A stretch of DNA of 19,813 bases from an uncultured Succinatimonas sp. (lineage in GTDB: Bacteria > Pseudomonadota > Gammaproteobacteria > Enterobacterales > Succinivibrionaceae), in NCBI GenBank assembly GCA_905201175.1, contig CAJKNC010000018.1:1-19813 (forward strand), in the 5' to 3' direction. How positions within the stretch are numbered: the first letter of the stretch is position 1; every line of letters begins with the position of its first letter. Positions 7,292-14,473 of the stretch are shown here, one piece after another. Both the position numbers and the translations under genes were made by a program. The notes under the pieces were generated by a model. That model was not told the origin of the DNA, searched no databases, and saw only the letters and a program-made list of their open reading frames with translations.

Positions 7292-7930
7292 TTATTTCTT
7301 TTCATTATGGGAATCAACTACAGCATTCATCTTAGCGTGGAGCTTCTTTTTCAAATAGATAACTATAATAATTAAGATTAGAACACCTAGTCCTAAGTAA
7401 ATTGCAGACTGTACGTCGTGCACATAAGACATTAGAAGGTCGCGATTGTCAGCAAAGAAGAATCCTAAGTAGATCCAAACTGGTACGGAGATTACTGCGG
7501 CTAGACCATCCATGATAATGAATGTTATGAAAGATATGCGGCGGCTCATGCCGGCAACTAGGTAGATAGGGGAGCGCAATCCAGGCAGGAAGCGCGCTAC
7601 GAACAGCAAGCCTAAGCCGTATTTCTTAAATTTTTGCTGGATCTGCGAAAAACGTCTTGGGGATAAGATTTTTCTGAAGGTACGGATCCTTTGGATACGG
7701 TAGCCAAAGATTCTGCCTCCTAAAAACATGGTACTATCACCGATAAGTACGCCTAAAAGACCTATGACGCACATAATATGAGGATTAGTATAGCCTAAGC
7801 CTGAAATAATTCCTCCTGAAACAAGAGTAATGTCTTCAGGAACAGGCAGTCCGAATCCGCATAGAATCAAAATTGCAAAAACTGCGGCATAGCCGTACTG
7901 AACGAAGAAAGAAACAAGAAAATCTAGCAA
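7292..7930 (-). CDS. DedA-family inner-membrane protein
   Basis: The 212-residue membrane protein carries the DedA/VTT (SNARE-associated Golgi) fold. Family members move or flip lipids, several being linked to recycling of undecaprenyl phosphate or phosphatidylethanolamine, and they support envelope integrity and the proton gradient. The conserved acidic pair is Glu32-Asp33 in GLPVPED. GDSTMFLGGRIFG follows at 64-76. The motif FVARFLPGLR has the two arginines Arg113 and Arg119, six residues apart as in E. coli YqjA/YghB. Hydrophobic segments lie near 5-25, 52-72, 132-160 and 173-193, and the tail is basic. The start is TTG at 7930: no in-frame ATG lies between it and the upstream stop, and AGG is placed 7 nt before. 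It follows trmL by 70 bp on the same strand and may be co-transcribed. The lipid handled is not known. Confidence 0.9.
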   Translation of the reverse strand: MLDFLVSFFVQYGYAAVFAILILCGFGLPVPEDITLVSGGIISGLGYTNPHIMCVIGLLGVLIGDSTMFLGGRIFGYRIQRIRTFRKILSPRRFSQIQQKFKKYGLGLLFVARFLPGLRSPIYLVAGMSRRISFITFIIMDGLAAVISVPVWIYLGFFFADNRDLLMSYVHDVQSAIYLGLGVLILIIIVIYLKKKLHAKMNAVVDSHNEKK

Positions 7931-7937
7931 AATTAAG

Positions 7938-7940
7938 CCT
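7938..7940 (-). promoter_or_regulatory. ribosome binding site for the TTG start of dedA
   Basis: On the minus strand AGG lies 7 nt before TTG (7930-7928). An in-frame TAG stop lies about 42 nt farther upstream with no ATG or GTG between, so TTG is the best start. The weak site and rare codon suggest low translation. Confidence 0.55.
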
Positions 7941-8000
7941 ATATAATTAAATGATGTACATAGATATATATTCTAACAAATTTATTTTTGCTTTTGCATA

Positions 8001-8468
8001 TTAGAATTTAGCGCCTGCAAAATTAAGCTGTGACCAGGCCTCATAGGCGACTACAGCTACAGAATTTGAAAGATTGAGACAGCGGCTGTTAGGCATCATA
8101 GGAATGCGGATGCGCAAATTCTCAGGAATATGTGCATAAACCTCGTCTGAAAGTCCCTCTTTTTCACGGCCAAAAATCACATAATCGCCATCCTCAAATT
8201 TAAATTCGTGATGACAGATATGAGCCTTGCTTGAAGAGGCGATTAAGCGCTTAGGCTGCTCATTTTTCAAGAATTGATCGAAGTTAACATGAACTGTGAG
8301 GTTAGCAAGCTCATGATAATCAAGTCCAGCTCGCATCAGTCTCTGATTGTCAAGATAAAATCCTAAAGGGCCGATAAAATGCAGGCGAGCGCCGCAATTA
8401 ACGCTTAAGCGGATAACATTGCCGGCGTTTGAAGGCATCTCTGGCTGATAAAGTACCAAATTGATCAT
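8001..8468 (-). CDS. trmL: tRNA (cytidine(34)-2'-O)-methyltransferase TrmL
   Basis: TrmL methylates the 2'-O of the wobble nucleotide (C34 or cmnm5U34) of leucine tRNAs with S-adenosylmethionine. The 155-residue protein matches the usual length (E. coli 157) and is a minimal SPOUT enzyme without a separate RNA-binding domain. Motif 1 is NAGNVIR (14-20). Motif 2 is FGREKEGL (99-106), with the conserved Gly-x-Glu. Motif 3 is SRCLNLSNSVAVVAYEAW (128-145), which forms the trefoil knot and cofactor pocket. The family pattern RAGLDYHE is also present (46-53). AAGGA lies 8 nt before the ATG. The gene is divergent from ftsK across a 250-bp gap and leads toward dedA. In a genome with so many TTA leucine codons, modification of the corresponding tRNA-Leu may matter (inference). 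Confidence 0.95.
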   Translation of the reverse strand: MINLVLYQPEMPSNAGNVIRLSVNCGARLHFIGPLGFYLDNQRLMRAGLDYHELANLTVHVNFDQFLKNEQPKRLIASSSKAHICHHEFKFEDGDYVIFGREKEGLSDEVYAHIPENLRIRIPMMPNSRCLNLSNSVAVVAYEAWSQLNFAGAKF

Positions 8469-8581
8469 TATATTATTCCTTAAAAAATTGTGCCTATTTT
8501 AGCGCATTATCGAAAGTTTATTTCTAAAAAAAATATTCAAATACAAAAAAAGAATAATTTTTAATTAAGTGATTTTTGTTT

Positions 8582-8600
8582 TTTAAAGAGATCCTTTAAA
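8582..8600. promoter_or_regulatory. inverted repeat in the trmL-ftsK gap, possible operator
   Basis: TTTAAAG (8582-8588) and CTTTAAA (8594-8600) form a perfect 7-bp inverted repeat around AGATC. It lies between the divergent trmL and ftsK genes, about 120 bp before ftsK. It does not match LexA or another site I know and has no T-run, so it is not a clear terminator. Confidence 0.3.
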
Positions 8601-8671
8601 TTGCGAGCCCAGATTAAAGGTGATAATATGCAAAGATTATAGCCAGATCCGAATTAATCTCAAAAATTATT

Positions 8672-8691
8672 TATAATCAATAGCTTATAAT
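8672..8691 (+). promoter_or_regulatory. tandem -10 elements of the ftsK promoter
   Basis: Two perfect TATAAT hexamers (8672-8677 and 8686-8691) lie 14 bp apart, just before ftsK. Neither has a good -35 at 16-18 bp. Starts would fall near 8684 and 8698, giving short leaders that contain GGAGGA right before the ATG at 8719. Confidence 0.45.
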
Positions 8692-8718
8692 TGCGCTGAT
8701 TTTACGATTGGAGGAATT

Positions 8719-11700
8719 ATGTTTTCACGTCCCGCACTCGGAACGGAAAAGGAACAAACTGCTTTTTTAAGAAAAATAATTTTTGCTTGTTCCGTTATCT
8801 TTGCTGCAATCTGCCTAGTCTTAATGTTATTTAACAGCCATGGACAATCACGTGCAATGTCAGGAGAGCTTTTAAATCAGACTGGAGCAGATACGCTTTT
8901 AACTGACGATCAGACTTCATTTTTAGGCAAGATCTTTGTGTATTTCGGCGGGGTTTCGTATTTATTTCCGCTTATCATAATTTATATAGCTTATAAATTG
9001 ATTTATAAGCGTTTGTCTTGGCGCGATATAGATTTTTTTATAATCGGCACCTTTATTGTAGGCTTTAATTTTCTGGTCTTAGGCTTGTGCTCCTTATTGT
9101 CGGTTTTATTTGTGGCAGGCCAGACCGGCGCTGGAGGAATGCTGGGAGATTTTCTTACTATAGCTTTATTTCAGAGACTGCCTGCACCTATAGCTATGGC
9201 CATACCGCTTGTGTTAACTTTCAGCGGACTGTTTTTATTCACGCATAAGAGTCCTATATGGTATTGCGAGGCCATCGGCGCCTTTATTTGCAGCTGCATT
9301 CCTTTCTTAGATAAGGATAAGGAAGACAAGCCTGCAGCGGTTCCTCCTCAAAAAGAGCAGATTGATGACGGAATAAGAATTACCAAGAATGCTAGCAGCT
9401 CAAAAGGGGAGGAAAAGTCTAATCGGGACTGCAAAGCTGGCAATGCTCATGATGTGGAGCCGCGTTTTGGTGATGAGGATGCTAATATCAGGGCAAAAGA
9501 AGATAAGCTTATTTTAGATGAAAGAGACGAGCCTAAGGCTCCAAGCAGCTATGAGCCGCCGCGTTTTTATAATGGTCCTGAAGACAGAGCAAGTGAGATT
9601 AAAAAACGCGTGCAGGTAAATCAGGAGCCTTTATTTAAGCCGCAGCAGAAGATTGAGCCGATGTTCAGCTCTGATTTTGGCAATTTGCCTAATAGCAATT
9701 TTGCAGCTGCAGATAAGAATAATTTTGCCTCTGGTAATTATATGTCTAGGGATAATGATTACGATGATGCAGCTCACAGCCGGATTTATGGAGGCGAGCA
9801 TTTTCAGGAGGAAAATTTAAATCAGGATAAGCGGCCCAGCACTTATATTCAGACAGCCAGCAGCGCTGTGCAGAGCAGCAATAATTATGCTGATGACAAG
9901 GAGCAAAGAAGCACTATCATTCATACTAGTTCTCAGAATAATAATCAGCGGCTTTTTAATGAAGATAATGTTACCAAAACAATAGTGACGCGCTTTGAAG
10001 AAAAAAAAGCTGAAGCTGATAATGAAGCCTTAGATAGTAAAGGGCCGTCAACTATTGTAACCCGTTATGTAGCCGGGACCTCATCTTTACCCCCAACAGA
10101 GGTTGTAGGCAATCCAAATAATCGTAAATCCACTGTCAGCACGGTAATTACCCATACTCCCGAGGTTAAGGCTGTATTCAATTCTCAGGATGTACAGATG
10201 TATGAAAAGGATGATGCCTTAGGAGGCAGCTTTACGCATCAGGAGGATCATCATGATTTTGAAAACAGCGCTTTTGTTCCCCAGTATGAGGAAGAAAAGG
10301 AAAATATTATCTCCTTTAATGATGTCAATGAGAATGAGCATACTATCGAGGTAGATAAATTATCAGACGCCTTTGTGCCGGCTGAGGTGCGTGCGCCCAG
10401 CCCTTTAGATAAAGAGCCGGCAGCTTTAATTTCTGAAAAAGATCTTGACTATAATGTTTACAGTCAAAGCTCCCGCGGAGTTTTGCCGCGCAATGAGAAT
10501 ACCGATAGTATCAACAGCGAGCTTTATGCCTCTCCGGCAGAAGACTATGCCTCTCCGGCAAAGACTGCTTATGAAGGCAGGACCGAACCTAATTTCGGAG
10601 ATGATTATGAAGGCTCCAAATTTAGCAAAGAGGCTGATTTTAATAATTATGACGATTCTCAGGAAAGCTTTGCTGCAGCGCCTACAGAGGCTTCTAAGGA
10701 TAATTTCGGCGATTTGACCGTTAAGCCTGAGGAAAATCCCTTAACCGTATTTCCAACCCAGAAATATTCCTGCGCAACTCAGACTGTGCCTAACTTTAAG
10801 TATGATGATTGGCGGCCGCCTTTTTCTTTGCTGAAGCTTTCTGATACTAAGGTTATGATGGATGAGGAGACCGTGCAGAAGGAGATCATGCTGATAAATA
10901 AATTTATGCATGATTTCAGAATTAAGGCTCATGTCGAGCATTATCTGTCAGGACCGGTGGTAACGCAATATGATTTAAGCTTAGAGCCTGGAGTTAAGTC
11001 ATCGACCATCCGCGGCGTGCAGATGGATTTAACGCGCAATCTTTTAGTTAAGTCAATACGTATCTTAGATGTAGTGCCGGGTACCCCTTATGTAGGTTTA
11101 GAATTGCCGAATCCTAAGCGTCAGCTGATTACGCTAGGAGACGTGGTTACTAAAGATGAATTTATTCATACTAAAGCTTCTTTGCCGATTTGCTTAGGCG
11201 TCAACGTTGTCGGCAAGCCTGTGGTTGCAGATCTGGCACAGGCTCCGCACCTTTTAATCTGCGGTACCACCGGCTCAGGCAAGTCTGCCGGCGTTAACTC
11301 CATGATCCTGTCGCTGCTGTTGACCTGTTCTCCGGCGGAGCTGCGTTTAATCTTAATTGATCCTAAGCAGGTTGAGTTTAGCCTGTATGCAGGACTGCCG
11401 CATTTAATTACGCCGATTATTACAGAAACAGAGCCAGCTTTGGCAGCTTTAGATTGGTTAGTCGGCGAGATGGAGCGCCGCTATACCTTAATCCGCAATA
11501 TGTGCGTGCATACGGTTGATGAATGCAATGCCATCATAAGAGAGGCTGAGGCTGCCGGACAGGTGGTTTATGATAAGTCCTGGACTGCCGATATGGGAGG
11601 CACGCCGCCGGTTTTGAAGCCTTTGCCTAAAATTGTGCTGATTATAGACGAGTTTGCGGATTTGATTGCAACCTCAAGCGGCAATAAGAAAGGCTCGCGC

Positions 11701-12282
11701 AATTTGGAAACTTTATTGCGCCGTATTACTGCGAAGGCGCGCGCAGCGGGCATTCATTTAATTATGGCTACGCAGACTCCGCGTGCAGAGGTTGTAACTG
11801 GCGTAATTAAGGCTAATATCCCTTCACGCATAGCCTATACGGTACAGTCAAGTACGGATTCACGCGTCATTTTAGATGAGCCTGGTGCAGAGAATCTATT
11901 AGGCAATGGCGATATGCTTGTAAATTATCAGAAGCTTGAGGGCTCGAAGACCTTTAGAGCTCATGGTCCGTTTGCCTGCAATGATGATGTTAAGAATGTA
12001 GTTAAGGCCTGGATAGATTATGCCGGAGAGCCTGAATATATCGAAGGCGTTACCGATTATGATGATGAGAGCGATGAAGAGCCTCGTCAGGAGGATATTC
12101 CAGGTCAGACGCAGAGTATAGATAAGATTTTTGATCAGGTCGCTCAATATGCTCGCGAGTATTATGCTCAAAAGCAGAAATCTCCGCCGATTAGCGACAT
12201 TCAGGTAAACTTCAATGTGGGCTATGCTCGAGCTAAGCGTTTGAAGATGCAATTGATTCGTGAAGGTGTGGTTGAGGATTAG
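8719..12282 (+). CDS. ftsK: DNA translocase FtsK
   Basis: FtsK joins cell division to chromosome segregation. The N-terminal domain anchors it at the septum, and the C-terminal hexameric motor pumps DNA toward dif and activates XerCD. The 1187-residue protein has four membrane helices (about 20-40, 70-95, 103-135, 153-175). An acidic, Asn/Asp/Ser-rich linker runs from about 200 to 690. The motor starts near 690, with Walker A GTTGSGKS (849-856) and Walker B IIDE (975-978). The gamma winged-helix region is at about 1140-1187. Two points stand out. The linker contains repeated Ser-Thr-Ile/Val peptides and a 21-bp tandem duplication. The gamma domain stops at GVVED, without the wing and REV-like end seen in E. 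coli and Pseudomonas. GAGGA precedes the ATG. lolA follows after 1 bp. Confidence 0.96.
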   Translation: MFSRPALGTEKEQTAFLRKIIFACSVIFAAICLVLMLFNSHGQSRAMSGELLNQTGADTLLTDDQTSFLGKIFVYFGGVSYLFPLIIIYIAYKLIYKRLSWRDIDFFIIGTFIVGFNFLVLGLCSLLSVLFVAGQTGAGGMLGDFLTIALFQRLPAPIAMAIPLVLTFSGLFLFTHKSPIWYCEAIGAFICSCIPFLDKDKEDKPAAVPPQKEQIDDGIRITKNASSSKGEEKSNRDCKAGNAHDVEPRFGDEDANIRAKEDKLILDERDEPKAPSSYEPPRFYNGPEDRASEIKKRVQVNQEPLFKPQQKIEPMFSSDFGNLPNSNFAAADKNNFASGNYMSRDNDYDDAAHSRIYGGEHFQEENLNQDKRPSTYIQTASSAVQSSNNYADDKEQRSTIIHTSSQNNNQRLFNEDNVTKTIVTRFEEKKAEADNEALDSKGPSTIVTRYVAGTSSLPPTEVVGNPNNRKSTVSTVITHTPEVKAVFNSQDVQMYEKDDALGGSFTHQEDHHDFENSAFVPQYEEEKENIISFNDVNENEHTIEVDKLSDAFVPAEVRAPSPLDKEPAALISEKDLDYNVYSQSSRGVLPRNENTDSINSELYASPAEDYASPAKTAYEGRTEPNFGDDYEGSKFSKEADFNNYDDSQESFAAAPTEASKDNFGDLTVKPEENPLTVFPTQKYSCATQTVPNFKYDDWRPPFSLLKLSDTKVMMDEETVQKEIMLINKFMHDFRIKAHVEHYLSGPVVTQYDLSLEPGVKSSTIRGVQMDLTRNLLVKSIRILDVVPGTPYVGLELPNPKRQLITLGDVVTKDEFIHTKASLPICLGVNVVGKPVVADLAQAPHLLICGTTGSGKSAGVNSMILSLLLTCSPAELRLILIDPKQVEFSLYAGLPHLITPIITETEPALAALDWLVGEMERRYTLIRNMCVHTVDECNAIIREAEAAGQVVYDKSWTADMGGTPPVLKPLPKIVLIIDEFADLIATSSGNKKGSRNLETLLRRITAKARAAGIHLIMATQTPRAEVVTGVIKANIPSRIAYTVQSSTDSRVILDEPGAENLLGNGDMLVNYQKLEGSKTFRAHGPFACNDDVKNVVKAWIDYAGEPEYIEGVTDYDDESDEEPRQEDIPGQTQSIDKIFDQVAQYAREYYAQKQKSPPISDIQVNFNVGYARAKRLKMQLIREGVVED
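10525..10566 (+). repeat. 21-bp tandem duplication in the ftsK linker
   Basis: TATGCCTCTCCGGCA occurs at 10525-10539 and again at 10546-10560, giving the consecutive heptapeptides YASPAED and YASPAKT (residues 603-616). The period of 21 keeps the reading frame. The identity of the 15 bp suggests a fairly recent slip event in disordered linker sequence. Confidence 0.85.
12274..12278 (+). promoter_or_regulatory. lolA ribosome binding site inside the end of ftsK
   Basis: GAGGA (12274-12278) lies 5 nt before the lolA ATG at 12284 and within the last codons of ftsK. This supports 12284 over the upstream in-frame ATG at 12260, which would add eight residues ahead of a typical MKK signal peptide. 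Confidence 0.85.
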
Positions 12283-12283
12283 T

Positions 12284-12892
12284 ATGAAGAAGCTATTTAA
12301 ATTTGGCATAGTGCTAGCAAGTATTTTTACTATCAGCGCAGGCTTAGCTAGTCCTAAGGATGATCTTAAGGATCGCCTGCAGAGCTTTAAGGCTTTGAGC
12401 AGCAATTTCGATCAGGAAGTCATTAAAGCTGACGGCAGCATAGTTTCTGCATCTAAAGGCAGGCTTTTAGTATCTAAGCCTGATAGGCTGCTGATGCATA
12501 CAGAGACTCCTGATGAACAGTATTTGTTTACTAAGGGAGATGCGGTTTATTTTTATGATCCTTTTGTAAATCAGCTTTCAATTTTTTCTGTCGCAGATCT
12601 GAATACGGCACCCTTTTTACTGCTCAATTCAGATGATAAAAAGCTTTGGGATCAATATGAGGTTAAAGCACAGGGGCAGAGCTTTACTTTAAGGCCTAAC
12701 AGCTCAAAGGAATTTAAGGAAATTGAGCTTAAGTTTAAGGACAATATGCTTGAGCGCTTAGTTATCTCCATGAAGGACGGCAATAAAAATATTTATAAGC
12801 TTTCAGCTCAAAGCAGTCAGGTTAATTTAAAGGATTTTGAGGTCTCAATTCCCGAGGATGCCGAGGTTGACGATGAGCGTCGATCCTACTGA
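12284..12892 (+). CDS. lolA: outer-membrane lipoprotein carrier LolA
   Basis: LolA is the periplasmic chaperone that takes lipoproteins released by LolCDE and passes them to LolB at the outer membrane. The 202-residue precursor matches the E. coli length (203). Its signal peptide, MKKLFKF and a hydrophobic core, likely ends after Ala22 (GLA before SPKDD). The mature part keeps the family pattern: LKDRLQSFKALSSNFDQEVI, then GRLLVSKPDRLLMHTETPDEQYLFTKGDAVYFYDP, where E. coli has the MKRPNLFNW and SDGKTLWFYNP segments. The start at 12284 was chosen for the signal peptide and ribosome binding site. The gene begins 1 bp after ftsK and its last 20 bp overlap rarA, so the three are likely co-transcribed and translationally coupled. 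It appears intact. Confidence 0.94.
   Translation: MKKLFKFGIVLASIFTISAGLASPKDDLKDRLQSFKALSSNFDQEVIKADGSIVSASKGRLLVSKPDRLLMHTETPDEQYLFTKGDAVYFYDPFVNQLSIFSVADLNTAPFLLLNSDDKKLWDQYEVKAQGQSFTLRPNSSKEFKEIELKFKDNMLERLVISMKDGNKNIYKLSAQSSQVNLKDFEVSIPEDAEVDDERRSY
12863..12866 (+). promoter_or_regulatory. rarA ribosome binding site inside lolA
   Basis: GAGG (12863-12866) lies 6 nt before the ATG at 12873, within the last codons of lolA. It favours 12873 over the in-frame ATG at 12837. The residues encoded between the two are an out-of-frame reading of the lolA tail. Confidence 0.75.
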
Positions 12893-14309
12893 TCTTTTTA
12901 GCTCTCAGCTGCAGATTGAGGAAGATCTTGCCAAAGAAAAGGAGCTTGAGGCTAATAATTCTGCCGATTTTGCTCCGTTAGCTGCAAGACTGCGGCCTCA
13001 GTCTATAGATGAATATGTCGGGCAAAGCCATCTTCTAGCTAAGGATAAGCCTTTAAGAATCGCCTTAGACAGAGGGCAGCTTTATTCCATGATTTTATGG
13101 GGACCTCCAGGAGTAGGGAAAACTACCTTAGCCTTGCTTTTTGCTAAGGCTTCAAATGCTTATTTTGAGCAGCTGCCGGCAGTAACCTCAGGTATTAAAG
13201 ACATCAGGGAAGCCATTGAGCGAGCTAAGAGACGCAAAATGCTCAATACGCGAACCTTATTATTTGTAGATGAGGTGCATAGGTTTAATAAATCTCAGCA
13301 GGATGCTTTTTTGCCGCATATTGAAAACGGGACGATTATCTTTATCGGAGCAACTACAGAAAATCCTTCCTTTAGCGTTAATCAGGCTTTGCTGTCGCGA
13401 GCACGCGTCTATGTCTTAAAGAAGCTTACGGAAGAAGAGCTAGGCCGGCTTTTAGATTTGGCTTTGCATTCTGAAAAGGGGCTTTCAGCGGAAAAAATCA
13501 AGCTTGATGAAAAGGCAAAGAAAAATCTGATTGAGCTTGCAGATGGCGACGGCCGTCATCTTTTGAATCTTCTAGAGATGGCAGCGGAATTAGCTGCCCC
13601 TTTAAAAGATGGGGAGAAGCTGATCACGAACGCTATGGTCGGAGCTGTGGCAGGACGCAGATTGTTAAATTATGACAAGGGCTCAGATGCCTTTTACGAG
13701 CTTATTTCAGCTTTTCATAAATCTGTGCGCGGCAGTGCCCCTGATGCAGCTTTGTATTGGTATGCGCGTATTTTAGAAGCAGGCGGAGATCCTTTATATG
13801 TTGCAAGACGGCTGTTGGCAATCGCCACGGAAGATATAGGTCTGGCAGATCCTAGGGCTATGACGGTTGCTTTAAATGCCTGGGATATATTTGAGCGCGT
13901 CGGAGCCTATGAGGGAGAACGAGCCATTGCAGAGGCTGCGGTATATATGGCCTTAGCTCCTAAGAGCAATCATTTATATACAGCTTTTAATAAAGCACGC
14001 GAGGATGCTGTTGCTACAGGACGTCTGGAGGTGCCGCTCTATCTGCGCAATGCGCCGACTAAGCTTATGGAAGATTTAGGCTATAAAAACGGCTATCGCT
14101 ATGCCCATGATTTTCCTGGGGCTTATGCCGATGGCGAATGTTTTTTCCCTGAGGAGCTGTGCGGCACGGTATATTATGAACCCTCAGACAGGGGGCTTGA
14201 GGAGGCTTTAGGACGCAAGCGTCAATATTTAAAAGATAGAGATAGACTTTCAGAAAATAGGCGTTATCCTTTAGGTTATATAGGCAGGAAGACTGTCCAT
14301 AAAGAATAA
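12873..14309 (+). CDS. rarA: replication-associated recombination protein A (RarA/MgsA, AAA+ ATPase)
   Basis: RarA is a clamp-loader-like AAA+ ATPase, homologous to eukaryotic WRNIP1/Mgs1, that acts at stalled forks and DNA ends with SSB. The 478-residue protein contains Walker A GPPGVGKTT (77-85), Walker B FVDEVHRFNKSQQD (from about 131, Asp133-Glu134), sensor GATTENPSF, and the arginine-finger region LLSRARVY (Arg176). The C-terminal oligomerisation part is well conserved (HKSVRGSAPDAALYWYARIL and RNAPTKLM). It is about 30 residues longer than E. coli RarA, much of this being a charged N-terminal stretch (about 8-28) before PLAARLRP. The start at 12873 lies inside lolA with a 20-bp overlap. 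The ftsK-lolA-rarA order matches enteric bacteria. Confidence 0.95.
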   Translation: MSVDPTDLFSSQLQIEEDLAKEKELEANNSADFAPLAARLRPQSIDEYVGQSHLLAKDKPLRIALDRGQLYSMILWGPPGVGKTTLALLFAKASNAYFEQLPAVTSGIKDIREAIERAKRRKMLNTRTLLFVDEVHRFNKSQQDAFLPHIENGTIIFIGATTENPSFSVNQALLSRARVYVLKKLTEEELGRLLDLALHSEKGLSAEKIKLDEKAKKNLIELADGDGRHLLNLLEMAAELAAPLKDGEKLITNAMVGAVAGRRLLNYDKGSDAFYELISAFHKSVRGSAPDAALYWYARILEAGGDPLYVARRLLAIATEDIGLADPRAMTVALNAWDIFERVGAYEGERAIAEAAVYMALAPKSNHLYTAFNKAREDAVATGRLEVPLYLRNAPTKLMEDLGYKNGYRYAHDFPGAYADGECFFPEELCGTVYYEPSDRGLEEALGRKRQYLKDRDRLSENRRYPLGYIGRKTVHKE

Positions 14310-14325
14310 TAAGATTAAAAATTTA

Positions 14326-14347
14326 AGCTAAAAAAGCTCTTTTAGCT
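14326..14347. other. hairpin between rarA and serS
   Basis: AGCTAAAA (14326-14333) and TTTTAGCT (14340-14347) form a perfect 8-bp stem with the loop AAGCTC, 16 bp past the rarA stop. No T-run follows, so it is at best a weak terminator or an mRNA 3'-end structure. Confidence 0.4.
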
Positions 14348-14399
14348 GAGCTTAGCGGCTAGGCTTCGAAGAGTAAATAGAAATTTTTTTCTTTCTCTA

Positions 14400-14408
14400 T
14401 GTTAGAAT
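14400..14408 (+). promoter_or_regulatory. candidate extended -10 promoter of serS
   Basis: TG-T-TAGAAT (14400-14408) fits an extended -10, with no clear -35 behind it. Transcription would begin near 14415 and leave a leader of about 60 nt with the palindrome AGCTTAAGCT (14426-14435). A promoter here would feed serS, cvpA and purF. Confidence 0.4.
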
Positions 14409-14473
14409 ATGCTCTGAAATTTTTTAGCTTAAGCTTAAACAGCAATTATTAAGCACAAATACGGTATTTATTC

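Noticed and set aside
7164..7358. 64-codon plus-strand frame between the symporter and dedA
   Set aside because: It runs through the dedA terminator and into the antisense of dedA; the product is low-complexity Lys/Phe-rich.
7970..8007. ATTCTAA/TTAGAAT inverted repeat between trmL and dedA
   Set aside because: It is only 7 bp, AT-rich, has a 24-nt loop and no U-tract, so it is not convincing as terminator or operator.
11899..12405. 168-codon minus-strand frame opposite the ftsK/lolA junction
   Set aside because: It lies antisense to two clear genes, has a hydrophobic Ile/Leu-rich composition typical of reversed coding DNA, and has no family resemblance.
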